From Candidatus Nitrosopumilus sp. (GTDB lineage Archaea; Thermoproteota; Nitrososphaeria; Nitrososphaerales; Nitrosopumilaceae), in contig JAPYTM010000015.1 in assembly GCA_029941825.1 (NCBI GenBank), positions 1 to 12,559 of the forward strand: a stretch of 12,559 bases of DNA, read 5' to 3'. The first letter of the stretch is position 1, and every line of letters starts with the position of its first letter. The notes under the pieces were generated by a model, which made no database searches, was not told the origin of the DNA, and saw only the letters and a program-made list of their open reading frames with translations. A program made the translations under genes and the position numbers. Positions 1-7,151 of the stretch are shown in pieces.

Positions 1-84
1 TATGTTTGTCTTGTTTGTAACAACAAACACAAAGGTGGTACTTGCCCAAGATGCGGCTCAAAAATGCAACGTGCAGATTTTTAA
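1..84 (+). CDS. C-terminal end of a zinc-ribbon protein (partial)
   Basis: The window opens inside a reading frame that runs 27 codons to a TAA at 82-84. The visible tail contains two paired-cysteine knuckles, C-L-V-C and C-P-R-C-G-S-K, spaced like a four-cysteine zinc ribbon, and then ends within a few residues (QRADF). This is the usual layout of a zinc ribbon placed at the extreme C-terminus of an archaeal protein, where it binds structural zinc. The rest of the protein lies outside the window, so the main function cannot be read. The next gene begins 13 bp later on the same strand, so the two may share a transcript. Confidence 0.7.
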   Translation, partial: YVCLVCNNKHKGGTCPRCGSKMQRADF

Positions 85-97
85 CGGCGAATGAAAA

Positions 98-415
98 ATG
101 GCATTAGAAGAATTAAGAAAAAAAGTATTATACCAAAACTCCATTGAGATATGGATCGGAGTGAGTCAAGAAAAAAATATAGACTGGTTTGAAACTGAAA
201 ATTACAAAAAATTTATTGGTTTCCTTCTAAAAAATAATCTTAAAATGAAACAAATGACCATATGCTTTGATGAATCAGATACCGCATCATATGGTGGTCA
301 TAGCAAAAAAGTATTTGCTAACAAATTAGCAGCAATCAATGATGAAAACTCATTCTGCTATTCAATAAAATTGAATGATGATGCTATTGAATTAATTCGA
401 AAATTTGACCTATAG
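98..415 (+). CDS. Conserved-looking hypothetical protein, 105 aa
   Basis: I do not recognise this protein. It starts at an ATG 13 bp after the preceding zinc-ribbon gene. It is soluble in composition, with no signal peptide or membrane segment. It alternates predicted strand-like stretches (IEIWIGVS, MTICFDES, SFCYSIKL) with Lys-rich helices, which suggests a small alpha/beta domain. No catalytic motif stands out. An ATG at 91 lies in another frame and is not an alternative start. The gene ends 5 bp before the stop codon of the convergent permease gene, so its transcript must terminate inside that gene. Its spacing suggests co-transcription with the zinc-ribbon gene upstream. Confidence 0.65.
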   Translation: MALEELRKKVLYQNSIEIWIGVSQEKNIDWFETENYKKFIGFLLKNNLKMKQMTICFDESDTASYGGHSKKVFANKLAAINDENSFCYSIKLNDDAIELIRKFDL

Positions 416-420
416 GTTTG

Positions 421-1788
421 TTATCGTTTTAACTTTGGATTCACTATTACATCAAGTGCATTGCCAATAAAGACAAATGCTAAACCAGTTATTGCAATCA
501 TCACTCCTGGTGGTACTATCCACCACCATAACCCTCTTGCTGCAGCTCCGAATATGTTTGCATCATGAAGTATTTGACCCCATGTTGGAAATGATGGATC
601 CCCCAGTCCCAGAAAACTAAGCCCTGCTTCAGTAGTAATTGCAGCTGGAACAGAAATTGCAATACTTGCAAATGCATATGGTAGTAATTGTGGCAATATG
701 TGCTTGAGAATTATTTTAGAATCTTTTTGACCCATCATACTAGATGCATCTACATATCCACGAGTTTTGACTTGAAGTGACATGCTTCTTGCAACTTTTG
801 CAACTCCCACCCATCCAAAAACCATCAAAAACCCTATCATCACAAATATGCTATTGCTGATTGTTACTGAAAGTATGATTAAAAATGGAAGTACAGGCAA
901 TGCATAGATTACATCATTGAATCTCATCATTGTTTCATCTGTTTTTTTACCTTTGAATCCTGCATACACCCCATAAAGTAATCCCATAGTAACTGATGCA
1001 AAGGCAACAACTAATCCAATAAACAATGCCAGTGGTGTTCCCCACAATAACCCAATTGCTAGATCTCGTCTTAATTCATCAGTTCCCATTATTCCAAATG
1101 CCTTACCTCCTATGATTAATTTTGATTCTGTAATTTGCGGTTGAGTATTTACTGAATACATATCAATTAAAAAAATATATTTTCCTTTTAGTGGTTCATT
1201 GGTTTTTGTTTTTGAAAAAACAATGTCCTCAGTAGATAACCCATTTAGATCAAATGCAAATACTTTAGATTGCAATGATAAATTTTTCTTTATTGCATTA
1301 TCAGTTGAAAATATTCTCTCACTGTGAATTGTTTTTGAATTTGAGTATGGGAGTGATGTTGATAACAGTTGTAATTTTATTCCATCTGGTCTGATTACTG
1401 ACATTTGCAGTAATGGTGAATCCTGATATTTTGCTGAAAATTCATAAATGAAATCACTTGGAAAATCATCATATTCAAAAATCAACCCAAATTGATTTGA
1501 TGTTAATGAAATATTTCCCTCTGAATTTATTTGAATATTTGGATTCTCCAAAATTCTATGTTCTGGAATTTTTTCTAACATAAAGAAATTTACCCAAACT
1601 GGAGTTGCCACTTTAGGGTATGAAATCCAGTTTTCTGGATTATTCCATTCTTGAAAAGTTTCAACTGGAATTACAATTATGGCAATAATTGACGTTGCAA
1701 CAAGAATGGCAAGAATTATTATTCCTGCAATCCCCATTTTACTTTTCAAAAATTCTTCTTTAATTTCTTGTGGACTAATACTACTCAT
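421..1788 (-). CDS. dppC: DppC/OppC-type ABC transporter permease with an enlarged external domain
   Basis: This is an integral membrane permease subunit of a peptide/nickel-type ABC importer, which pairs with the DppB-like protein encoded just upstream. At 455 residues it is much longer than the usual ~300 for DppC. After TM1 (about residues 18-42) comes a roughly 190-residue extracytoplasmic segment, rich in beta-like stretches, before the conserved GTDELRRD element (235-242). The family core follows: TM segments near 245-272, 292-312, 315-332, 370-392 and 425-447. The ATPase-coupling EAA loop is near 343-372 (DASSMMGQKDSKIILKHILP) and GLSFLGLGDP is at 389-398. The ATG overlaps the stop of the upstream permease gene as ATGA at 1785-1788, so translation is probably coupled. 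The family call is firm, but the substrate cannot be told. Confidence 0.93.
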   Translation of the reverse strand: MSSISPQEIKEEFLKSKMGIAGIIILAILVATSIIAIIVIPVETFQEWNNPENWISYPKVATPVWVNFFMLEKIPEHRILENPNIQINSEGNISLTSNQFGLIFEYDDFPSDFIYEFSAKYQDSPLLQMSVIRPDGIKLQLLSTSLPYSNSKTIHSERIFSTDNAIKKNLSLQSKVFAFDLNGLSTEDIVFSKTKTNEPLKGKYIFLIDMYSVNTQPQITESKLIIGGKAFGIMGTDELRRDLAIGLLWGTPLALFIGLVVAFASVTMGLLYGVYAGFKGKKTDETMMRFNDVIYALPVLPFLIILSVTISNSIFVMIGFLMVFGWVGVAKVARSMSLQVKTRGYVDASSMMGQKDSKIILKHILPQLLPYAFASIAISVPAAITTEAGLSFLGLGDPSFPTWGQILHDANIFGAAARGLWWWIVPPGVMIAITGLAFVFIGNALDVIVNPKLKR

Positions 1789-2834
1789 TGCCCTGTTCTC
1801 ACTCTTGGATCAAAATAACCATACAGTAAATCTGCAATGAATATACTTGCAAGGAAAAACACTGTGAGAATGTATGTTGACCCAATTATTACTGGTAGGT
1901 CCATGACTGTAATTGCTTCAAAGTACAATCTTCCCATCCCTGGCCAATCAAAAACAGCTTCTGTGATAATTGCTCCACCTAAAGATCCTGATAAGCTAAG
2001 TGCCAAAACTGTTATGATTGGTGGTGCTGCATTTTTTAGGGCATGTGAATAAATTATTTTTTTATTATTGATACCTATTGTTTTTTTTGCCATGATGAAA
2101 TCTTCTTGCATTATTCCTACCATGAAATTTCTTACTAGATATGCCCATGAACCAAAGCCAATCATTACAATTGTAATTAACGGTAGTGTCATGTGATACA
2201 ATAAAGCCGCAATGTATCCTGGATCTGATGATGGGATATCTGGAGTTGCTCTTGCAGGAAATATTTGATATGTAAACGCAAATAGAAATATCATTAACAT
2301 TCCTATCCACCATACAGGAAAACTAGAACTAATTATTGCAAAACTTGATGTAATTCTATCAATAACTGAGCCTATTTTACTTGCAGATAATGCTCCTAGA
2401 AATATTCCAATTATTGAGATAATTATTGTGGCAGTTGTAAAAAGTAAAATTGTCCTTGGAAGTTTTTCAAAAATTATATCTTTTACATTAGATGATCCTG
2501 CATCACTAGTAAGAAATGTTGCATGTCCAAAATCAAGTAAAAGTATCTTATACATTGTTAAACCAATTCTTTGAGGGGAGTGCCATGGTTCATCAAGTCC
2601 CAAAATGTTTATTCTATGATCTATTTGATTTTGAACAAATCTTTCAAATTCATTAACTGACGAAAAACTTTCAGCTATTGTGGGATCTTCTGTAATTTCT
2701 GATCTCACTTGAAAAACTATTCCTTGTTTTAGGATTGTATCCATATTGGAACCAACAAGAGCAATCGTGATTAGTAGTGTAATCATTAAAACCCCAAACA
2801 TTGTCACCATTCTTGTGGCAACATATTTTTTCAT
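1785..2834 (-). CDS. dppB: DppB/OppB-type ABC transporter permease
   Basis: This is the first membrane subunit of a dipeptide/oligopeptide/nickel-type ABC importer. It has about 349 residues, normal for the family. TM1 is at about 9-28, followed by an extracytoplasmic segment to about residue 125 that contains the family-like GLDEPWHSPQ. Five more TM segments follow. The EAA loop is near 244-273 (EDFIMAKKTIGINNKKIIYS), then FDWPGMGRLYFEAI, and the typical C-terminal Y-F-D-P-R-V-R. I chose the ATG at 2834. A TTG two codons upstream (2840) is possible, but the TATA-like box at 2863-2870 fits a near-leaderless ATG. It is the first gene of a two-gene operon with dppC. No ATPase or solute-binding protein is adjacent, because the gene downstream of dppC is convergent and the one upstream is divergent. 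Confidence 0.93.
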   Translation of the reverse strand: MKKYVATRMVTMFGVLMITLLITIALVGSNMDTILKQGIVFQVRSEITEDPTIAESFSSVNEFERFVQNQIDHRINILGLDEPWHSPQRIGLTMYKILLLDFGHATFLTSDAGSSNVKDIIFEKLPRTILLFTTATIIISIIGIFLGALSASKIGSVIDRITSSFAIISSSFPVWWIGMLMIFLFAFTYQIFPARATPDIPSSDPGYIAALLYHMTLPLITIVMIGFGSWAYLVRNFMVGIMQEDFIMAKKTIGINNKKIIYSHALKNAAPPIITVLALSLSGSLGGAIITEAVFDWPGMGRLYFEAITVMDLPVIIGSTYILTVFFLASIFIADLLYGYFDPRVRTGQ

Positions 2835-2862
2835 CCCCAATAATTTAAAATGAGAAAATTAG

Positions 2863-2870
2863 TTTATAAT
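2863..2870 (-). promoter_or_regulatory. Probable TATA box of the dppBC operon
   Basis: On the minus strand the sequence reads ATTATAAA, centred about 32 bp before the dppB ATG at 2834. This matches the A/T-rich archaeal TATA box and predicts a leader of only a few nucleotides. No Shine-Dalgarno sequence is evident, apart from a GGGG that directly abuts the start codon. Confidence 0.4.
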
Positions 2871-2930
2871 ATTTTTACACTTTTAGTATTGATTGAATAA
2901 TTGTTGTTTAAATTCAATCTCAAGTATGGC

Positions 2931-2940
2931 TTTATATTTT
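2931..2940 (+). promoter_or_regulatory. TATA-like box upstream of the gene at 2989
   Basis: TTTATATTTT is close to the archaeal TATA consensus. It would place a transcription start near 2962, giving a leader of about 27 nt. A second, weaker candidate (TTAAATAA, 2951-2958) would give a leaderless transcript. The call is from sequence pattern only. Confidence 0.35.
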
Positions 2941-2988
2941 TAGATTCCAATTAAATAACTGTTTTTTTGAGTATAATTGTAAAACACA

Positions 2989-3288
2989 ATGATCTCTTTT
3001 GAACATAGAATTCTTAGTGAATATAGAATAAAACGAGCAAAAATTGATACACTTGCTACGTCTATTTTGACACATAGAGAGCCTAAAGGTTTAGAGGTTA
3101 GTGGTGCTTCTGATTTTCTTGATGTCTTAGTTAGTGAAATTGATAAATTCTATAATGAATTTAGTGAGATCCTTTCAAATAATGGAAATAGACCTCACCC
3201 TCGTTCACGACTACCTGAAACAAAAAAATGGAATGAAAATGTTGAACGATTTTATGAAAAAAACCCTCGAAGAAGACCTAGAAAATAA
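2989..3288 (+). CDS. Small basic hypothetical protein, 99 aa
   Basis: I do not recognise this protein. It has a mixed helical N-terminal part (MISFEHRILSEYRIKRAKID), a middle stretch around residues 38-63 that looks like one amphipathic helix (SGASDFLDVLVSEIDKFYNE), and a strongly basic, proline/arginine-rich tail ending in RRRPRK. The tail suggests contact with nucleic acid or ribosomes, but that is inference. There are no cysteines and no membrane segment. The gene stands alone, divergent from the permease operon with about 150 bp between the two starts. The 176 bp after it contain only A/T-rich sequence with no recognisable gene. Confidence 0.65.
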   Translation: MISFEHRILSEYRIKRAKIDTLATSILTHREPKGLEVSGASDFLDVLVSEIDKFYNEFSEILSNNGNRPHPRSRLPETKKWNENVERFYEKNPRRRPRK

Positions 3289-3464
3289 AAAATAATAGTA
3301 AAACAAATTCTAGGCATAAAATTAATCTTCTGTCTTATTGTTATGGATTATAATATCATCACAATAATTTCTAAAAACCTGCTTTCTTTTTTAATGAAAT
3401 TAATTAAAAGTTGATTACTCCGAAAGAATTAAAGAATAAAAAATAATAAAATCACTGTCAAGAC

Positions 3465-3710
3465 ATGAGTGCAAATACAATTAGAAAAGCAAAAAAACTA
3501 GTTGAAACTGGTGGTGTGGTAAAAATCGAGAATGACTTGTTTCAAATAAAATCTTCATCTAATCCTAACGAATCCTATTTTGTCACTTCTGATACATGTG
3601 AATGTCTTGGATTCAAAAATTTCTACAAGTTTCATCATGGAAAAGGTCTAAAAGCAAATTGCACTCATTTAGAAGCAATTAGAATATTCAAAAAAGAAAA
3701 TAATTCTTAA
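3465..3710 (+). CDS. SWIM-type zinc finger protein, 81 aa
   Basis: The protein carries a single SWIM-like zinc site, C45-x-C47-x18-C66-x-H68, matching the CxCx(n)CxH pattern. It is preceded by the beta-rich lead-in expected of SWIM domains (VVKIENDLFQIKSSS...SYFVTS), and the final motif C-T-H-L-E-A-I-R resembles the usual C-x-H-hydrophobic-x-A ending. SWIM domains bind DNA or proteins and occur in archaeal SWI/SNF-associated proteins and RAD51-paralogue complexes. Here the domain is essentially the whole protein. Its stop codon (3708-3710) is separated by one base from the stop of the convergent ArsC-like gene. An SNF2 ATPase gene lies 1.7 kb downstream, but a functional link is only a suggestion. 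Confidence 0.75.
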   Translation: MSANTIRKAKKLVETGGVVKIENDLFQIKSSSNPNESYFVTSDTCECLGFKNFYKFHHGKGLKANCTHLEAIRIFKKENNS

Positions 3711-3711
3711 A

Positions 3712-4104
3712 TTATTTCAGATTTTTAACATCAACTTTTCCAACATGTGCTTTATTTTTTACAATGATGATTGGTCGTAGTATCAATCCTGGAAATTTCA
3801 CCATTAATTTAATTAATTGTTCATCTGTTTTTTTATTATTTTCTAAATCTAATTCTTTATACATTTTATCTCTTTTTCTTAAAAGTTCTGAAGGTTTTTT
3901 TCCTGTCATTTTAATAATTTTTTTAAATTCAACTTCTGAAAATGGGTCTTTAAAAAAATCCCTTTTTTCAACATCTGCATTCATTCTTTCAATTCCTGTG
4001 ATTGTTTTTTTACATGTAATGCATGATGTTTTGTGGTATATCTTCAACTCTTTTTTATGCCTGATTTGGTTTAAAAATTGTTTAGTTGCATCAAAATATT
4101 CCAA
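3712..4104 (-). CDS. ArsC/Spx-family thioredoxin-fold protein
   Basis: The sequence follows the ArsC/Spx fold. It begins with a first strand, KIYHKTSC, and a C28-I-T-C31 active-site pair, then RDFFKDPFSEVEFKKI and KPSELLRKRDK. It closes with the typical L-I-L-R110-P111-I-I-I-V that contains the conserved Arg and cis-Pro. The CxxC pair is Spx-like, whereas classical ArsC has a single N-terminal cysteine. It may be a redox regulator or reductase, and an arsenate substrate is not established. The start is unclear because no ATG is available. TTG at 4104 gives 130 residues. TTG at 4047 gives 111, places the first strand at the N-terminus as in family members, and fits a TTTTATAT box at 4121-4128. 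Convergent with the SWIM gene, one base apart. Confidence 0.85.
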   Translation of the reverse strand: MEYFDATKQFLNQIRHKKELKIYHKTSCITCKKTITGIERMNADVEKRDFFKDPFSEVEFKKIIKMTGKKPSELLRKRDKMYKELDLENNKKTDEQLIKLMVKFPGLILRPIIIVKNKAHVGKVDVKNLK

Positions 4105-4120
4105 AAAATTAAAATCTATG

Positions 4121-4128
4121 ATATAAAA
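4121..4128 (-). promoter_or_regulatory. TATA box candidate for the ArsC/Spx-like gene
   Basis: The minus strand reads TTTTATAT, a near-perfect archaeal TATA box. It predicts a transcription start near 4098, downstream of the TTG at 4104. It therefore argues for the shorter protein starting at 4047, with a leader of about 50 nt. Confidence 0.4.
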
Positions 4129-4171
4129 TTTTTATTTTTGTATACTATTTTGATTTGTGCTATTATGATAA

Positions 4172-4189
4172 AATATGTATAATATGTAT
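4172..4189. repeat. Two tandem copies of a 9-bp repeat
   Basis: The 9-mer AATATGTAT occurs twice in immediate succession (4172-4180 and 4181-4189), followed by a degenerate third unit (AATAACACA). It lies in the divergent intergenic region between the ArsC-like gene and the gene at 4294. It could be a regulatory site or simply low-complexity A/T sequence. Confidence 0.6.
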
Positions 4190-4293
4190 AATAACACATA
4201 ATTTTTTAATTTTATGAGTAATTTGATTTTTACTGTGTCAAATTTGTAATCACAGATACTTCTTAAACCCCTAAACTCATTTATTCATGAATC

Positions 4294-4953
4294 ATGAATT
4301 TAGAGAAATTTCGTAATGATGTTTATGAAATGTGTGCCAAATTATCTAAACATCTCAAAGAAAATGACGTGGCAAAATTAGGTTATGTCCGTCAACAATT
4401 AATTGAAATGTATAAAAAAAATCTCGTAAAAATTAATCATTCTATTTTAGAATTGATTTGTGCAACAAATTTAATTTCTAGGGGGTACAAGGTGGAAGTC
4501 GAAAAAGATGTTTCAGATATTTTAGTTTGTGATCTTTATGCCAAAAAAGGAGGGGGTACTACCATTATTGAAATAGAAACTGGATTTACTCCGCCCGAAC
4601 ATGCGATGGACACTATTGATTATTTTGCTGCTCGAATTATTAGTAAAATTGCACGATATAGTCAACATTGCTCAAAATTCTCTTTGGCTACTCCTGCCAC
4701 TGGAATTTTACCTATCTCTAAAATTTTCTTATTGCCTCCAAGTGCCAGAAAAAAAGATGATATACTTAAAATCAAAAAATTATGTGATCGTTATTACAAG
4801 AACCCTCAGATTGAATATGATGATATTTTAAATGCACATTTACATTCAATTTATCTTATAAATATAGAGAAGGGCCTTACAAAAGAAATTGATCCTCAAG
4901 GATATGTGGATTTAACTGAAAAAATACTTGGAATAAGTGAAATAGAGTACTAA
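4294..4953 (+). CDS. Probable PD-(D/E)XK nuclease-fold protein, 219 aa
   Basis: Residues 50-97 read like the core of the restriction-endonuclease fold. A helix with a conserved glutamate (E53, ILELICATNLISRGYKV) is followed by a strand, an acidic residue (D80 in ILVCDLYA, or D75), a hairpin of glycines, and the strand IIEIETG (E93-I-E95). The usual PD-(D/E)XK motif is D...ExK; here the lysine position is a glutamate. That could mean an altered active site or an inactive, binding-only fold. The following PPEHAMDTIDYFAARIISKI and LATP...LPPSARK segments look family-specific. An N-terminal helical region (1-48) precedes the core. There is no membrane segment. The start is an ATG with a weak TATA-like CTTAAAC about 29 bp before. 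Followed 42 bp later by a small zinc-binding gene on the same strand. Confidence 0.65.
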   Translation: MNLEKFRNDVYEMCAKLSKHLKENDVAKLGYVRQQLIEMYKKNLVKINHSILELICATNLISRGYKVEVEKDVSDILVCDLYAKKGGGTTIIEIETGFTPPEHAMDTIDYFAARIISKIARYSQHCSKFSLATPATGILPISKIFLLPPSARKKDDILKIKKLCDRYYKNPQIEYDDILNAHLHSIYLINIEKGLTKEIDPQGYVDLTEKILGISEIEY

Positions 4954-4995
4954 TATTCATTTGATTAAGAAAAAATTCAAATTCACCTATGATTT

Positions 4996-5148
4996 ATGTC
5001 AAATAAGATGATTTGTGCTGCATGTGAAACAAGAAAGCATTTCGAATGTATTGATTGTATGAATGATCACAAAACCCATTTGTGTTCTTGTGATTGCCAT
5101 GATGAAAATACTGAACCACACCCAATTGGGAATTCTCACGGTTCTTAA
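4996..5148 (+). CDS. Cys/His-rich mini-protein, 50 aa, probable zinc binder
   Basis: A short ATG-to-TAA frame encodes 50 residues with a very regular set of metal ligands: C7-x2-C10, C18-x2-C21, H25, H28, and then C30-x-C32-x-C34-H35. Eleven of the first 35 residues are Cys or His. This pattern is far from random in A/T-rich DNA and points to a real protein binding two zinc ions, with a flexible tail (DENTEPHPIGNSHGS). It has no known function that I can name. The frame on the opposite strand here lacks any such pattern and is a shadow. It lies 42 bp after the nuclease-fold gene, so it may belong to the same transcript, although A/T-rich sequence in between could hold a separate promoter. Confidence 0.75.
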   Translation: MSNKMICAACETRKHFECIDCMNDHKTHLCSCDCHDENTEPHPIGNSHGS

Positions 5149-5313
5149 TTGTTGAACTATTTACTAGTAAAAATATTGTTAGATGCATATCAAAAATCAT
5201 CAACCTGAAAATATCCAACTAATTATGCCTAAAATTTACTTTTAACACACTGAATTTTATAAATTTCTAAAAAAAATATCTCAAATCTATGAATTTAATA
5301 TTACAATTTTTTC

Positions 5314-5331
5314 CAATAGGCACTCCTATTG
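5314..5331. repeat. Perfect 7-bp inverted repeat with 4-nt loop
   Basis: CAATAGG and CCTATTG are exact reverse complements separated by CACT, in the 278-bp region before the SNF2 gene. The element is about 95 bp before that start codon. It could be a protein-binding palindrome or an RNA hairpin ending the preceding transcript. The rest of this intergenic region is plain A/T-rich sequence. Confidence 0.5.
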
Positions 5332-5392
5332 CTATATTTTAACTCTTGTAGATTTTTATTTACTTTTTCATTGATCGATAAAAATATCAAGA

Positions 5393-5402
5393 TTCATAAG
5401 TA
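5393..5402 (+). promoter_or_regulatory. Weak TATA-like box of the SNF2 gene
   Basis: TTCATAAGTA is centred about 29 bp before the ATG at 5427, the expected distance for a leaderless archaeal transcript. The match to consensus is only moderate. Confidence 0.25.
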
Positions 5403-5426
5403 AAAAAAACATCTAAACCACAATTT

Positions 5427-7151
5427 ATGGAAACATCGCTAGAAAACTTTGGTACATTAGAATATGTTTTAGACAAATATTCTAAAATTTGGAGTTGGAA
5501 AATTACGGGTGATCGTGCAGTTAACATGATTTCTAGATTAGTTCCAGAAGCTTGGTATGGGGAAACTGAAAACGAGGTGATTGTTCCTGACAGCACTGAA
5601 AGTGTAAAACAAATCAAACTCATTATGGATAGATACCCACTTGATATATTATCAAAATCTGTCTGGCAACGAAAAATAATAAAGACTTTTGCACCAAAAC
5701 CAACTTTACCCCCAATTAAACACAAACTAAAACGTGCAAAAGCTGGGGCGCAATTTCGTGGAAAACTTTTAAATTTTCAAAAAGAAGGATTAGACTTTTT
5801 GCTAAAATCCTCTGGCAATGCATTATTGGCTGATGAAATGGGTCTAGGAAAAACTGTTCAAACATTAGCTTATGTAGCTAGTGAAAAACAGACGTTCCCT
5901 CTACTTGTTGTTGCACCATTAGTTACACTAAAAAATTGGGAACGAGAGATTGAAAAATTCCTAAAGAAAAAAAGTAGAAATGGTAGAATCCTTGAATCTG
6001 AGTCTCCTAGTGTTACACTAATTAGAACTGGGAAATCAAAAGAACTTCCAAAAAGTGACATTTATGTAATTAATTATGAATTACTTTACAAAAGAAATGG
6101 TGACTTGTCAAAAGTTGGAATTAAAACCCTAGTATGTGATGAGGTTCATAATTTAAGGTCAAAAACCACTCAAAAATACAAATCAATAAAAAAATTAGCT
6201 GCACTTTCCTCTGTGTGTTATAGAATTGGTCTTTCTGGAACTCCTATTTACAACAGGGGTTCAGAAATATGGCCAATTATCGATATACTAAAACCTGGAC
6301 TTCTTGGAAGCTTTAAGGAGTTTTGTGAATATTTTTGCTATGTTAATGATAAGGGCAAGGCTATTGTTTTAGAAAACAAACGAGCTTCACTTCGAAATGA
6401 ATTACAAAAACATGTTATGCTTCGACGAAAAAAATCTGATGTTTTAAAAGAACTCAAAGATAAAGTACGATACAAAGAAGTTATTTCAGCTGATACTGAT
6501 TTCTATATTGAGGAATTAGATAAAATCTGGAAAAAACTTGAAAAAGAACAAAAAGATGCAGAAACTTCGTTTTCAAAAGCTGCATCGTATCATAGAGCAA
6601 TTCAAAGTGAAAGACAAATTGCGGGTCTTGCAAAACTTTCACACGTGATTAATTTTGTCAAAAACATTATGGAGATTGAAGAAAGTGTTGTAGTGTTTTG
6701 TCATCATAAAGTTATTCATAAATTACTTAATGAAAATCTTCAAGAATTCTCACCTGTTGCTATTATTGGTGGCCAATCAGATAATCTTAGACAAGATCAG
6801 ATAGATAAATTCCAAAAAGGTGAATCAAAATTAATGATTGCAGGAATTCGTGCAGGAAATGTTGGTATCAATTTGACTAGGGCAAAATATGTCATTTTTG
6901 CAGAACTTGATTGGAGTCCTGCAATACATAGACAAGCAGAAGACCGATTACATAGAATTGGTCAAAAAAATACTGTATTTGCATATTATTTGATTGGTAA
7001 TGGAACTTTAGATGACCATGTTGCAAGCATTTTAGTTGATAAGAGCTATGAAATTGATGCAATAATGGATGACACAGCTGATACTTATGAAAATAAAGAT
7101 AAAGCTGAACTCATTTTAGCTCAGATACAAGACAAAATTCGTACAAAATAA
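5427..7151 (+). CDS. SNF2-family DNA translocase/ATPase, SMARCAL1-like
   Basis: All superfamily-2 SNF2 motifs are visible in the 574 residues. These are the Q-motif region (LNFQKEGLDFLL, 115-126), Walker A DEMGLGKT (136-143), Walker B DEVH (238-241), motif III SGTP (270-273), RRKKSDVL (333-340), motif V with GIRAGNVGINL (473-483), and motif VI QAEDRLHRIGQ (503-513). Such proteins use ATP to move along double-stranded DNA without unwinding it. The compact core, with little between the lobes and a short ~105-residue N-terminal region containing W-rich SVWQRKIIK, resembles the SMARCAL1/HARP group that re-anneals DNA at forks, so fork repair is a plausible role. Lysine-rich insertions lie at about 178-210 and 365-385. 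The stop touches the stop of the convergent winged-helix gene with no base between. The exact subfamily is inferred. Confidence 0.92.
   Translation: METSLENFGTLEYVLDKYSKIWSWKITGDRAVNMISRLVPEAWYGETENEVIVPDSTESVKQIKLIMDRYPLDILSKSVWQRKIIKTFAPKPTLPPIKHKLKRAKAGAQFRGKLLNFQKEGLDFLLKSSGNALLADEMGLGKTVQTLAYVASEKQTFPLLVVAPLVTLKNWEREIEKFLKKKSRNGRILESESPSVTLIRTGKSKELPKSDIYVINYELLYKRNGDLSKVGIKTLVCDEVHNLRSKTTQKYKSIKKLAALSSVCYRIGLSGTPIYNRGSEIWPIIDILKPGLLGSFKEFCEYFCYVNDKGKAIVLENKRASLRNELQKHVMLRRKKSDVLKELKDKVRYKEVISADTDFYIEELDKIWKKLEKEQKDAETSFSKAASYHRAIQSERQIAGLAKLSHVINFVKNIMEIEESVVVFCHHKVIHKLLNENLQEFSPVAIIGGQSDNLRQDQIDKFQKGESKLMIAGIRAGNVGINLTRAKYVIFAELDWSPAIHRQAEDRLHRIGQKNTVFAYYLIGNGTLDDHVASILVDKSYEIDAIMDDTADTYENKDKAELILAQIQDKIRTK

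Noticed and set aside
3764..4126. Plus-strand frame of about 120 codons opposite the ArsC-like gene
   Set aside because: It lies over a clear ArsC/Spx-type protein. Its translation is an unpatterned hydrophobic string, as expected of the complement of Lys-rich codons.
4994..5218. Minus-strand frame of 74 codons
   Set aside because: The plus strand here encodes the regular Cys/His-rich protein, and the minus-strand translation has no such pattern.
5289..5342. 17-codon frame MNLILQFFPIGTPIAIF
   Set aside because: It is very short and hydrophobic, spans the inverted repeat at 5314-5331, and has no support beyond an ATG and a stop.
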